A stretch of DNA of 64,000 bases from Rhinopomastus cyanomelas (GCA_013400115.1 VXBP01002815.1:992001-1056000); one strand, 5' to 3'; numbered from the stretch's first letter, positions 36,366 through 48,416 are shown. Notes: generated by a model from the letters alone, not told the origin. Program-made: numbers and translations.

Positions 36366-36483
36366 CAATCACAGAATCATTAGGGATTGGAAGGGACCTC
36401 GCAAGATCACGCAGTCCGTTCCCCCTGCCACAGCAGGATCACCTAGACCAAGTCACACAGGAACACATCCAGGCGGGTCCTGA
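36366..36483 (-). mobile_element. CR1 LINE 3' fragment, about 118 bp
   Basis: It begins ATCACAGAATCATTAGGGATT and has GGGACCTCGCAAGATCACGC, CCACAGCAGGATCACCTAGA and CACATCCAGGCGGG. Minus oriented, well preserved and hence relatively young, truncated at the common break region. Confidence 0.95.
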
Positions 36484-37984
36484 GCCAATGTGTTGAAGCA
36501 TGTTTTCCAAAGGACTTTCTTCTGCCATTGTGCTGTGCCACGGATTTGCAGGAAGTCTTCTCCTCCACTGATCTCTAGGCTTCCAAACTCTCACTCTCTT
36601 CTCCATCACCATGCTCCAAAACCAAAGACTATTGCCTGCAGCATGCTCAGCCCAGTGACACGCATTTCATCTTCCAACAAAGAGGCTCCACACACAGGGA
36701 ACTGGTCGCTCTGGTTCTTCCCCTCACCCAAATACACTTGTTTGCAAAGGGACACCAACTGCTTAGAACCAAAGCTGGGGGAGAGTTTGGAACTTTAAGC
36801 TACTTATCAAAACTTGCCACAGCAATTCCCAGTCCCTCAGGCTAAAACACCTGGGAGACTCAAAATACATGTGAGGCAACGGTCATCAAGATAAAGTATT
36901 TGCCTCTGCTCCTTGCCAAAGAGGTTGAGCTGGAAGCCACAGTAGTGCTATTAAATCTATGTACCAGTATGTATGGAGTGGGCAGTGGCACAGTGCCCTG
37001 CTTTTTGTCAGAGGACAGTCACCCTGAATAAAACTTTTGTTGCCTTGTATTTTCTGCCGCACAGAAGTCAGCATATTGATTTTTATAAACTCTCTCTCAA
37101 AACAGGTATCTGCTTTTCTGTTTCCAAACCATCCTTACACAGAAGCCATCTTCTTTTCCACAGAAAATCTGTGTAGTTGCTGGCATTTCCAATGTCTCCA
37201 AGTCCTTGACTGGAATCCAAGTAGGCTGTGCCACCACATTGTTTATATCAGTGCTAACGCAGCCAATACAGAGTGTTCTTAAGTGTTCAAAAGCCACGCG
37301 CTAGATTTCTGTGCAGTTCTAACCCTCTTTGGGTCACGTTATTTATGAGAGAAGTAGCCACACCATAATCTAATAAGCTTTAAGCCTGGCTTTCTGCAAG
37401 TGTGATTTTAACATTGCTGAGGCTTCATTTGCAGAAGTATCCCTAAAAATATGAAGAGCTTGAGTGTTATCCAGGTTGATCTGTGTCTGTCACTGAAGAT
37501 ACACTTAGTGTGCTGTTTAGACTTGGTGTTCCTTGATCTTTTTGACACCCATCACTTTCTCCAGGGACCCCGTTACATCTTCTCTTTAATGCTCTTTGTG
37601 CAAAGGCAAACCTTACACAGAAAGGCAGCCACATTCTTAACAGATCCCAGGGGCAGAATTCTGCTGTGAAGTTGCTATATGTGTAAATAAATTTAGAACA
37701 ATAATAATAGAAAGTAATAAGAAGAATAATTCACTTTTAGTTTTATGGTTGTTTCCAGTTTTTCACTGTAATCTCATTGATTTCTCTTAAATTAGAATCT
37801 TCTGCTGCAGAACCAGGTGTCATCTTCACCTAATTATGTGTGCAGCTTCTAAATTCCTTTTGGAAACAACGTTAGCTACAAGATTTAGTTCTTCAGTTTT
37901 ACTATATTATGTAGTAAATTATGTATTCATAGAGATATTAAATTTAGATGAACACTCTCTCTGGGTTCCTATACCCTTGTTTAG
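36484..37984. other. Putative intron
   Basis: No repeat is recognised. A good acceptor CCATCTTCTTTTCCACAG ends at 37163, but two frames are open behind it and neither fits the phases of the flanking candidates. A second acceptor CATCACTTTCTCCAG near 37565 leads to a frame with no donor. These could be cryptic sites. Confidence 0.35.
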
Positions 37985-38066
37985 ACACATTGACTGCTCT
38001 AGGGCTTTGATGGAACTTAATTCAGCTTTTCAAGCAGGTACTAATTCTCAGAAAACAAATTGGCAG
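37985..38066 (+). CDS. Candidate 82-nt coding exon
   Basis: The acceptor tract GGTTCCTATACCCTTGTTTAG ends at 37984 and the donor is TTGGCAG|GTAAGC. Only one of three frames is open across the exon. It starts with 1 nt (phase 2) and encodes HIDCSRALMELNSAFQAGTN and then SQKTNWQ, ending in phase 0. That phase matches the final exon at 47522 exactly, so the joined reading would be NWQ|KEAIS. Unidentified family. Confidence 0.4.
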
Positions 38067-39556
38067 GTAAGCATGAATTTAATTTACTGCATTAACTGCA
38101 GAGGGTAAAAGTCTTGCTGGTGTAAATGCGTGATCAGGATTCCCCACCGAGGCTTCCTCTTCCTGGGTTGGTTTTTCTGAGAGGGTTTGATCTCTACATA
38201 TGGAAAAGCACACACACGTTTATGTGCCTGCGTGTATGTCTCTTGCAGTTGCCCAATAGTCCTGCTTGGTAGTCAGCGCTGCACTGCTGAATGCTAGACA
38301 GTGCCAGACACGTTAATTGTGCTCCTTAGGAAAGCTGGAATCACTTGTGGCCACCACTGGACTGTTTGAGCAACTTCAGTGGTTGCCATCTAGAAAGTCT
38401 CCTATTGTAGAAAACTCTTGTATAGACTTCTGTCAATGTCTGAGTCACACACAAGCTGAGCAAGTCCAGAATTTCTAGGAAGCTTTGAAACCAACACACT
38501 TGTTGTTGTGTGGTGGATGCCTGCATCTTTCTACCTGGAAGCCTCTGAGTAGCTCAGCTGAGCCAGCCGTAATCTACGGGTATGGCCCACACCATTTACA
38601 TCCTAAATTCTTAGTTGAGATGAAAGATTACTATGAGTCATGGAAAACTCTAGAAATAAGATATAAATCCCTCAGCTATGAACTGGCACTTGTGTGAAAG
38701 TGCTGGGTGTGAGCCTTCAGCCACGCGCATGGATTGGCAAGTGCATTTCTGCGGCAACTCCTGATTTATCCCTCTGCTCTGGAGCTCCTTTCTGTGTCAA
38801 CTTTTAATGGTCCCAGTCAACCATAACATCTTTGTGTGATGCTTATTGCAGCATTGTCATGTTTTCCAAACTCAGAGTGAAACACAGGGTGTTCTGTTAT
38901 TCTAACTTTGCCTTTTGTTTTGAGCATATGTTTATACTTGCTCAGTTAAATATTTTCTAAAGGATGGTGTGTTTGCTTTACTGAAATGTAGTAATTACAC
39001 AAACCCCAGTTAGAGCTGCAAAATGTTTTTATAATTAGTGCCCAGAAATATACAGTAAAACCATAATAAAATGTGAGTACCTTTCTAGAGTCCGGCACAG
39101 TTTGGGCTCTCTAGGTATTAAAATATTTAATTAAAATTCCTGCTTTCATAGCAAACTTTAATCACATTTTTTGTTGCTTAATTAGTGGCATTCACTGACA
39201 AAACCAATCCTCTCCAGAAAGTACAGTAGATAAACAGCGGTGTGGTAAGAGTGGTTTTGGTCAAGGGCAGAAACTTGGTGAAAGGTTTGCACGTGGCTTT
39301 AGTTGTTTGGGACGGGTCAGAACCAGCCTCAAGATGTGCGTGGCCAGGGAAGGAAGAAGAGATAAGTACTAAAGGATACATCCATCTTAAAAAAATCTTC
39401 CCTTCTACTACCCCTTTGTGCACATGTTTTGAGAGCGATGAGAATGGGCATTTTTTTATTTACCAAAAAGGATGAATGGCAAAAATATTGCAGATTGTTT
39501 TATTTCAATGAATATTTGGGAAAAACAGATGTAATTAAAATAGTGAAAGTTTGAAA

Positions 39557-39591
39557 TAGAATTTCTGGAAATTAGAATTTCTGGAAATTAG
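39557..39591. repeat. Tandem duplication, 16 bp x 2
   Basis: TAGAATTTCTGGAAAT occurs twice in perfect tandem, followed by TAG. Each unit contains TTTCTGGAAA, an imperfect palindrome resembling a STAT-type TTCN2-3GAA site. Confidence 0.8.
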
Positions 39592-40854
39592 TTTTTAATC
39601 AGTAATTTTACTGTAAGTTGGATTCTGCAGCAGAATCTTCTCATCCTATTACTATCCATTCTGCTTATGCCTACCCTTACTCACCTTGTCCCTTCAGATG
39701 AGCTCCTATAGCTATTTCTGGGAGTACGCTCTGAACTGAATCAGGAAGCTGATTTGATTTAATCATTCCCTCATTTCTGTCTCACTTTTTTTTTCCCCTT
39801 TCCCAACCTGAATTAGTTCCCCGGTCACATTCACAATGCAGCCCTACAAACACTTGTGCAGTACAAGTTGAAGGGCAGAATGGGGACAAGGATGAGTAGC
39901 AGAGGAGGAGGAATGGAAAACTCTGAAGTCAGCATTGTTACTGAACAAAAGGTGCGTGGAGCCAAACCCTTATTTGAGTTACCACAGGTTCTTTCAGTCA
40001 CTGCATGTGCTTTAAGCTAATTCACAAGACTGCAGTACACATCATGTAAAATGGGAATTATCAATTAGTAAGATAAGCAACATCTTTTTTATTCTGGTCA
40101 GATGTAAGTGTAGGGCACTGTTTGTCAAAAAGGATTGGTTTTTATTACAGCAGTGCTTAAAAGGCTTGTGAAAGCTTGAGCTAGTTTTTCCTCACGATTT
40201 TTGCAGAGATTTATTTTTCATTTAAAAAGATGGACCTTGTGAAAGCCCTTAGAACTAACAATCTCTGATAAGCTAATACACACAAGAACAAAACCACAGA
40301 CTCAAATGTTGGTAATAATTAAATATCACTTAGCTGGAGCTTGGATGAGTAGTGTCTGACACAACACAGTGCTTCTACTCTTAGTGCCCCTGGAGTGTTT
40401 TCAGAACCTCCGCCTGCCTTTGCCCTCGGTACATCCAACTGTCCAAAAGTAAACCCCAATATTAATCTGAGAGTTGGAAAATCCTAAATTAAACCCCTGT
40501 TAGGATTCCTGTTGTTTGTATGAATATTTGAACTTTGCTATTGTGGTCTTTCTGAAGCAACGACGAATGTTGTGTGGAAAGAAATTACTAGAAAGCTGTT
40601 AATGAGCTGTGACAAAGAGGCTGTAAAGGTCACACATACAATTATATTTCTTCAAACAAAACGAGAACATTCCCTGTGAAGGTAGAGTAGTTTGAAGTCT
40701 GGTTTGTTTTCATGTGGAAATAGTTCATGATGACAATCCTGATTTCTAAAGGAATCAAATGGTTTATATTTATTCTTCAACCATTTCTGTCCCCTATAGT
40801 TCATTTTTTGAGTATAGAAGCTAGAAGGTTCAAAAATTAGACCTACAACAATCT

Positions 40855-40903
40855 GTCCAGTAGATTATACTGGATGCTTCAAGAAGCATCAAATAAACTG
40901 GAC
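40855..40903. repeat. Nested inverted repeats
   Basis: Outer arms GTCCAGT (40855-40861) and ACTGGAC (40897-40903) enclose the perfect palindrome GATGCTTC-AA-GAAGCATC (40873-40890). Just downstream an imperfect direct repeat occurs: CAGATATCCAATTTCCCCT at 40915 and CAGGTATCTAATTTCCCCCT at 40950. Confidence 0.65.
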
Positions 40904-42127
40904 TGATACCTTTTCAGATATCCAATTTCCCCTAATTTTCAGGGAAATTCAGGTATCTAATTTCCCCCTCATCAGCTGCACTTTTGAGAAAAATCTACTT
41001 TCCTTTCCACCCCCCAAAAAAAGTCAAATTCCCAGAGGAGACTAAGAAAATCTGTCAGTAACTTGTGTTTTGAGAAGTTTTTGTTTTAGAAGAGCTTATT
41101 CAGTGCACTGATTATAGCAGAGCAGAGTCTTGACTTGGGGTTGGTTAAGTTTGCCAACAGCAGAACAAAGAGCAGCTTCATGAGTCTGTTCTTCTGACGA
41201 CCCAGCTCGAGCAGAGTTACTACAGGTAGAACAAGTAGGGAGAGATGAGGGTTCTGCAGCTGAAGACTCCTCCTGTATGCAAATAGTACTCACTGAAGAT
41301 GCTTTTATAACTAGACAATCTGTGATTAGAGTTTAGGAATGGCAAATGGAATGGTGAAATGAAAAAATTAGAAAAGTGACTCTTCATAGGACATTTGGGG
41401 ATTTTTATTGACTCAGAAGGACTATTGCCCAGTTCACAGTATTATTTAAATTTGTACTTAAGGCCAGCTTTGGAATTGCAGAGGAGCTAAAGGCACATAA
41501 ACCTTCCAAATTAGTCCCTGCTTCCCTTTTCCTTGCCCTTGAGCAGTGTTACTACTGCAGCATCATGGCTACTTTCCAGCCTCACAACCCAACCTGTTTG
41601 AGGAAGCAAACTGCTGTGCTGGAGCTTCTGGAGCGTGTGTCATGTCCTAGACTAGAGTCCTGTGCTTTGCTGTCACCCATGACTATGTGTACAGAGCTGA
41701 CCTGGGCTTTGGGATTGGGTCTGACAATGCCTGTGTCTTGGGGAAGTCAATTGGACTTAAGCACTTCAGGAAATCTCTTCTTAACAGAAGGACTTCATCA
41801 AAGGATACGTTTAATGAAGGAATCAAACACTGGATCCAAATAGTTACTGAATTTGGAGCTTTAAAAATCTGCTTAAAAAGCACTTGGAATTTTTAGTGGT
41901 CTCTTTAGCTGTTATATTTGCCCTGTGTTCACACAGTGGGGCAGATTCCCTTCTCTGCGCAGGGAATTTTATGTGCAGTGATAACGTTGCAGAAATATTG
42001 GGGAGAGTGGATCTCCTTGGCTGTCGAAAGGAAATTGTGTCTGCATTTATATCTTAGCCAGTGAGGAACTGAATTACTTAAATTCTTGTTCTCATGTTTC
42101 ATTTGAATTATTAAAGCTAACAAATAT

Positions 42128-42157
42128 TTTTAATTTTTAATTAATTTTTAATTAATA
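42128..42157. repeat. AT-only low-complexity block
   Basis: Alternating TTTTTAATTAA-type units, two near-perfect copies; low complexity. Confidence 0.7.
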
Positions 42158-45100
42158 AACCGGTGAACACAAGTTCTAGTAATTTTAATAAAACATCCGT
42201 GAAGCTGAGTTTGGTCAGTACTTAGTATAATTGAGGCACTTCCTCATCTGTTCTTTGCTTATTTGTCAAAGGTGTGGAATTAGTGTCTGGTTCAGCTTTG
42301 CACCTGTGTGAAATAGGTGAAGAACAACAGTAAATCACATCGTAGGGCTTTCTAATGATTGCTCCTGCATGTACTTCATGTAACTGAAAATAGCTGCCCA
42401 GCACACGAGACACTGGAAAATTCACTCTGTTAGTTCAGTGCAAACTCGAGTACATCCTTAATTATGGAGTCACATAATATTTGCCATCAGATCCATTTGT
42501 CAACTCCATTTGTTGTCCAAAGTTACAGATGTCAGAAATTTGAACATGTCATCAATTCATTTGTCACAGTTGTTGTATGTTAACATTAAATTCATGTTAG
42601 CTAATGCTGACATCTAAATTGCCATCTTTAGGTTTCAGAGTCAATAACAGATTCCAACTAATTTCATACTGATCTGAGATGTTGTGTCAGGGTGATGCAG
42701 ATAGAAGGTAGTCAACACTGGTTTATAGCTGCTTCACCTCGTGGTTTTCTTCAGAAATAAATTAAGATCAAAGTATAAAACAAAGGTTTCCAAATGCAGT
42801 TTTCACAAGGGAAGACTTAAGCTGATGCTCAAAGGTTAAGAAAGAGCTTGTTGAGTTACAGCTTGGATTCTGATTTCATGAAAAAATCAAGAAGAAAAAA
42901 TTTAACCCATAACCTGTTATTGTAAGTTTAGCAAATTGTGACCAATGATGGAGCTATCAGCTACAACTGCAGGTTTGTTAATTTTGAAGGGTAGGTTTAA
43001 GATCGTCATCAGATCACTACTCGTATTCACATCTCAGTACCAGAGACTATTTAATTACAATTTAGGACATTACAAAACCCATTTTGAATCATGATGTTTT
43101 GAACAAGTGTCACATTGCTCCAGCAGGGGAAAAGCAGAGCAAATGTAGTGACTGGTATCCGCAAGATTCATGATGAGCTTCACTAACATTTCACACAAAA
43201 TGGAGCTTTATGGCTGTGCTGCTGCTTCTTGTTGTTGTTGTTCTTTGGAACTAAAGAAATCTGTCTGCGACTGGAGAGAGGTACCAGAATGACAACAGGC
43301 CAAGTAGTGGTTTTACTGGCTGAAAAACACCCTATTCTTGTCTGTGGTTACATGACTGAGATAACTGCAGTATCAAGAGCTGCACACCCCGTGCATCATC
43401 TGGATTTGACAAATCAGACCACGTTTGAGTCCTTTCAATGATGAACTAATTATTACTGTATTTTTTAATCTGAAGCAAATGTAAGAACTAAACTGCATTC
43501 ACACTTCCCAAATCTACATGAGTGTTTGTGAAGTTACCATTAGTTTTATCTCCTGCTGGAAGCCCAGGTGTCCTTTCCCCTATCATTGAGCTCTTTACAG
43601 AGATATCCCATGATGGACACAGTCTGTAGTGCAGAAAAGTGGGTGCCAGTTTTAGGCATCACCAGTGCAGTAGAAAGTCCAGGGCACGAGGGTAACTGCT
43701 AACTAGCTGACTAGCATCTCCCTCCAGTATTTTTTCCTGCTCCTGAATATATTTCCTTCTCTATGATACAAGAGGTTTCTGTTACTGACCCCAGGATAGC
43801 CTGTAGTCGAGAACTAACTGGGGAGTTGTCTGGGCGAGCTGTCAGTAAGGTATGGTGCTTGTTTGAAAACTAAATAAATAATGAGTGATGTAGTAAGAAG
43901 CTCTTTTGTAGGAATTAGATTCTATATATCTGTGGAGGCCCATCTCTGCCAGCAGCTCAAATGAGAAGAGCAGGCAGCCAAGGGAGAAAAACACAGTTTG
44001 AAAATTGTGAGAACATGTAGCTTTCGTTAAGTAGAAACTCTGTCCTTTGTTTTAGTCACATCAGCTCCCTCAAACCCATCTGCAGCTTCTACAAACAATT
44101 CTAAAGAGACAATCCACGGATAATCACAAAACCTGTGTTCAAATGAGCATTTTTAGTATAGAATTCTGCTGATTTTTTTAGATCCAGCTCCAAGAGAGAG
44201 AAGCACCTCACACTTCCCAGGCGCCTGGTGTGCTCTGGTAGATCAATGTCAATTTGACGTTCTTTTTTAAGGAGCAAGACAGCTTGGTTCTACTGCCACA
44301 ACTTTGCTCCTACTGTTTTATAAGAAATCTGCTGGTCCCTGTGGAGGCAAACTAACGTGTTGCACTCCTTTGCTGTTCTCTCCTGCTTTTAGAATGGGTT
44401 GTGACTGTTGGTGGATGTCTGGGAGCGTTCCAGCAAGCAGGGGCTTTTCCAAACTGCAGACTGAAGGAATGCTCTACTCAGTAACCTGGAAAGAAAACAT
44501 TATTCCTGTATGGATAATGTCAGGAATTCTTGTGCAATGAGACTTAGTTGTGTTTTACATACTCAGTAGCAACTGAGGAGGGCTCAGGCAATTTTGTGGG
44601 GAAATAAAGGGAAGGAGTACACAAAACTAAGGCGTTCTGGTCAGATAAGATAGCAAAGCCCAAATTAATTGAATGAATAACCACCAAGGATTCACGTTTG
44701 AATGGAGTTATCTGGGGAGCACAGTCTCCAGACATGAACTTCTAGCCATTATCAGCCAGCAGAGGCAATGCACAGGAATTCACTGTGATCAAAATTGAAA
44801 ACAGGACTGTTTTGTCAGAAAATCCTGTTAAACACTTCCCTTTCCAGTACAGAGATGGAAATGAGATGCAGGACAGTGTTTGGGGGTGGACAATCCTTCT
44901 AGTACATGTGTGCAGCTCCTTTCTATAAGGACACTGAAATACTACAGTCTAGAGAGATTACATGGGTGGTTTTCAATAACGTACTAAGATGGCTCAATCT
45001 TTGTTCAGGATTCTGACTGGTTTTGGCTCTGCTAGCAACTCTGAAGGGGAAGCAACCACTTAAAGGCAAGAACTTTGAGTTGTACACCTCTGTTTTCACA

Positions 45101-45807
45101 AAATATGTGGGTACAGCTCTCTGGTCTTACAGCATGGGCTCTGAGCTCCTGTGATGTGCACATTGAGTGAGGCACAGAGCTGGAATATTTCCCCCTTCTC
45201 ACTGTCCTACAGTGAGATGGTGGGGAAAATAGGTGCTGTTCCAGGTACACTTTCTATTCTTTTGGTTATAGAAGCCAGGAATTCTAGCTGTCCACAGTGG
45301 GTGAAAGAAATGGAATTCTTTGATCTAAACTTAATTGGTGAGGTACCCAGACATTTTACAAGCTTAGGATTCTTACAGTCCGTGATAGCAAGAGAGATCC
45401 ATCAACTGGTGAAGGAAATAAAGGGTGAAAAAAGCAAAAACTGCATTGCATGCCTTAATTTCTCTTCATACTTGTGTGGAAGAAAGTTAGTTTCTATCTA
45501 ATTAGGAGTCAACATGGCAATAATTTCGTAAGGCAAGCATGTGCACGCAATGAGCTGGTGTCGCAGGAAGGAAATGACAAGTGCAGAAGAGCATAAATCA
45601 ACCTCTAGCTGAAATCTCTTGTTTTTCAACAGTGCATGAAGGCTCCATAAAAATGTTAACCCTAAAGTAGTTCCTAGCCCTCAGATTTTCTAAAAGGATG
45701 TTTATACCTTTGGAAGTCGTGCATTGGCTCAGAAAGTAATTAAAGATCTTTTAATCTGTAAAACATGGAACTTAAGGACATAGTTTAGCCACGGGCTTTC
45801 TAGAGCT

Positions 45808-45879
45808 TGAATAGTGGCCGGAGTCAATGATCTTGAAGGTCTTTTCCAACCTAAACAATTCTATGATTCCATAGTGTAG
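45808..45879 (+). mobile_element. CR1 LINE 3' end, about 70 bp
   Basis: It reads GGCCGGAGTCAATGATCTTG, AAGGTCTTTTCCAACCTAAA and CAATTCTATGATTCCATAG. A plus-oriented 3' tip of the 'CCAACCTAAACAATTCTATG' type, different from the main type in the window. Confidence 0.88.
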
Positions 45880-47521
45880 TGACATTGCATGCAGTTGGTC
45901 TGCTTCAAGTCAGGGATTAGCACTTGTCTGAAGTTGAGCAAGCAACAGCTCTTTGCTGATGTAGGGAATAAAAGGGACTTTGTGTGCTAGGAGCAGGAAA
46001 GTGTATCAGTAATATAAAAATTATGTATAGTTATTAAACTTTAGGTTTTGAGTGATACTCTCAGCAAATACGTCAGTATTTGCCTAATCTGTTTCCTCTG
46101 TCTGAAGTCTGTAATTTTGGAAGTCTGAGGGTGTACATTGGATTGACTTTTTGAACTTAAATTTTAAGCAAACATGGCTAACAGAGACCAGCTAGGGCAG
46201 TGTCTGCTTCTTTGTCTGATGAGTTGCCAGGGCTGGGATGCAAAAGAGCATTACAGTGTGGGTGGTTTCAGTGTCTTTGTACTCTGTGTTTATATGTGGA
46301 GCTCATTAGTTCCTCCTAAAGCAGGAATAATTTTAATTGTTCTTTTATTAATCTGAAATTCTTAGTTCAATCCCTCCTGAGGTCTTCCTGCCTCTGTTTT
46401 TCAGTGCACTGTAGCTTTCTCACAAATCTTCACAACCTGGAGTTTATCTTGTGTTCACTTAGATTTCAAATCCTGTTTAAAACAATAGGTCTGTTTGGTC
46501 TGAGAGTGTACTTCCTCTTTCACACCTCTCATCGTGTGGGACGAGACAATGGAAGGTCGGAGTGCCTTTGCAATTCGTGTCTTTGCAGTATCTTTTCTTC
46601 ATTTCATATAAAAAATGACAAAGGTGAATCTCTGGAACTGCTTGCCAAGATTCATTCTTCCAAGGACTCTTGTTTTAACTCATGTACTGTTGTATTATAA
46701 TCTTCATTGGAGAGACTAGACCAAAGCAATTTGATGTAAGTGCTGGTTCCTTTGTGCTTTTCCACACACTAACAAACTATTCTAACAACTTGGCAAGATG
46801 CTTTTGTCTCCCCTGTTCTCTCTTTTTGATCTACGCTGAATCAGTAAACATGTTGTTCTGCATCCTTGGGTAGAATCTGGTTTTTAGAAATGTGGAAGAG
46901 CTGCAGTTTGGCTGACAGGTTTATTTGGTCTGGATTTTTTTATTTGCACTGCGGCTTAATCTCATTTTTACCTGAAACCAGCAGAAGATTCTGCATGCAA
47001 ATTATGTTTGGCACAGATGTAGGGCTGTGGTTGCCAAGATAACTGATGGAGTAGATGGAGAGCAGCCCTTTGGCCATCATTACTCAGTGCACTCTGTGGT
47101 AATCTTAGTAGTAGTCTACTGCTAATATTTCTGAGGACACGAGCTGAATTTTAGACAAAAATATTGTTAACCTTGTAAACAAGTTGAAGAAACAATCTGC
47201 CAGTGAAAATACCTAGGAAAACTCTTCTGAGAATCTTGATTGATGTATGTTGCTCCAAAGACTGCTTGGTTGCTTTGGGTTTTTTACCTGCTATAAACCT
47301 TTGCTTATCTTCAAGGTTTTAATTTTTCTTCCAGTGAGAAAGAAAACTTGATTGGACCCCAAGGAGCTGGACATTGCGTATAACAAAAGCCATGTACTAC
47401 GTGTCAGCGGTAAAGCCAGTTTAAATGCTTTCCTCATTGTTAGGGGCCATAAACTATAATCAGAACAAGCACGCCGTAAAAGCAAACGCTCGTGCAAAAG
47501 AATTCCTTTCTTTCCGTTCAG
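45880..47521. other. Non-coding stretch, putative intron
   Basis: An acceptor-like CTTCCTGCCTCTGTTTTTCAG ends near 46404 and overlaps a 98-codon frame (46404-46700), but the frame gives no recognisable protein and no donor fits. No repeat is seen. Confidence 0.35.
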
Positions 47522-47737
47522 AAGGAAGCCATTAGTAATTGTATTACTTGGCAATTACAGGGAAATCCCTTTTTATTTAAAATGGTTTATGAGCTTGAGC
47601 TAATCCTTCAATGGAAACAAACCGAAGCAAAAAGAGAAGAGACAATTCAACCAAAACTGGAGATTAATGACAGTCAAACCCAACAACTAAGAATTCTTAA
47701 TCTTGCGTCTTCTAAGACTCGGAATCTCTGGTCTTGA
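47522..47737 (+). CDS. Candidate terminal coding exon, unidentified protein
   Basis: The acceptor AATTCCTTTCTTTCCGTTCAG ends at 47521. The frame starts in phase 0 and runs 71 codons to TGA at 47735-47737. It begins KEAISNCITWQLQGNPFLFK, continues with a hydrophobic helix (MVYELELILQW) and a charged, Gln/Glu/Lys-rich tail, and ends SSKTRNLWS. It joins in phase with the 37985-38066 exon. Downstream, AATAAA signals at 48566 and 48769 could end a 3' UTR of about 0.8-1 kb. Composition and splice signal make this one of the better coding calls in the window. I cannot name the gene. Confidence 0.5.
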   Translation, partial: KEAISNCITWQLQGNPFLFKMVYELELILQWKQTEAKREETIQPKLEINDSQTQQLRILNLASSKTRNLWS

Positions 47738-48080
47738 ATACTATTATTATAACAGCAATAGTATTGCTTTGATTGCTAACTGATACATGTTATTAACAGG
47801 ATTAATAGAAGAAGGTTTGAAAACTCTCTTGATTTTAGTAGATAACTTGTTAGCAAGCCTTTCTCTTAGGAAGCTCTGACAGAACCAGTGTGCTTTGTGT
47901 GGCAGTTGTGTTTTATGCGCGCTCTTGGCTGAGTGGGTAGTTTTCTTGCCAGATTGGAAAAGCATTGCCAGCGATGATTAAAATATCATATGTTTTATAA
48001 ATCACTTGAGAGGGTATCATTGTGACTAAGACAGGTTTAAAAATAGGGGCCTTTCAAAGAAGTCACGTATTGCAGTGTTG

Positions 48081-48153
48081 CGCTCTCGCGAGTCAGTAGA
48101 TCGCGGCCGTCGCTGTCGAGCGCGTGTAAAGAATGCAGGCTTACCTGTACGTC
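48081..48153. promoter_or_regulatory. CpG micro-cluster with TCTCGCGAG
   Basis: Thirteen CpGs fall within 73 bp in an otherwise CpG-poor region. TCTCGCGAG (48084-48092) includes the palindrome CTCGCGAG and is one base short of the TCTCGCGAGA element bound by BANP in CpG-island promoters. GCGCTC and GAGCGC form a further dyad. A minus-strand consensus donor (ACGTACAG|GTAAGC) lies at 48145/48144. It may be a small bidirectional or alternative promoter. Confidence 0.45.
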
Positions 48154-48209
48154 GTTGCACTCGGGTGAGGGCATCCCTCTGCAGTGCTACAACCCTTGCT
48201 TCCCCCAAA
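48145..48209 (-). CDS. Possible minus exon beside the CpG cluster
   Basis: A very good donor (CGTACAG|GTAAGCC) and a weak acceptor (CAGTTGAACAG) bound 65 nt, open as LGEARVVALQRDALTRVQRR. The 34-nt gap to the next candidate exon (48244-48416) is too short for a vertebrate intron. At most one of the two can be used in a given transcript, or this donor belongs to a first, non-coding exon driven by the CpG cluster. Confidence 0.2.
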
Positions 48210-48243
48210 CTGTTCAACTGAGATACTGCTCAGCAGCACATAC

Positions 48244-48416
48244 CTTGTTAGGAACAGAAACCTCATTATTTAGATGGCCATTGAAGACAGGAGGTGACTG
48301 AATTTCTTCTACTCTAATATTGTCCAAACTAATGGTAATTGATGGGAAATTGATGCGGTTACTCCATAAGTAGAGATGAACAGATGTATTAGATACATGT
48401 CTGGAAAATCTGCTCC
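48244..48416 (-). CDS. Possible minus-strand coding exon
   Basis: A consensus donor AACAAG|GTATGT at 48244 closes an open frame encoding SRFSRHVSNTSVHLYLWSNR, INFPSITISLDNIRVEEIQS and PPVFNGHLNNEVSVPNK. The acceptor CATAACTACTTAG is weak. The frame can also run on to a stop after VCAAEQYLS, which would make this a terminal exon. Start phase 1 matches the end of the 55668 candidate. Protein not recognised; it would be antisense to and overlap the presumed 3' UTR of the + gene. Confidence 0.28.

Larger units (their letters stand above)
38067..45807. other. Long CR1-free stretch, putative intron
   Basis: Some 7.7 kb with no CR1 copy. It holds a tandem 16-bp duplication (39557-39591), nested inverted repeats (40855-40903), an AT-only block (42128-42157) and a short (TTG)n run near 43230. 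A minus donor AAG|GTGAGT at about 39681 with an open frame behind it is the only other exon-like signal. Confidence 0.4.

Noticed and set aside
37164..37220. Possible exon after a strong acceptor at 37163
   Set aside because: Two frames are open and neither phase joins the flanking candidates without extra exons. The donor GTAGGC is weak.
39682..39743. Minus exon ending at AAG|GTGAGT
   Set aside because: Only about 20 codons, Ser/Arg-rich, with no linked exon. It is inside the putative intron of the + gene and likely a cryptic site.
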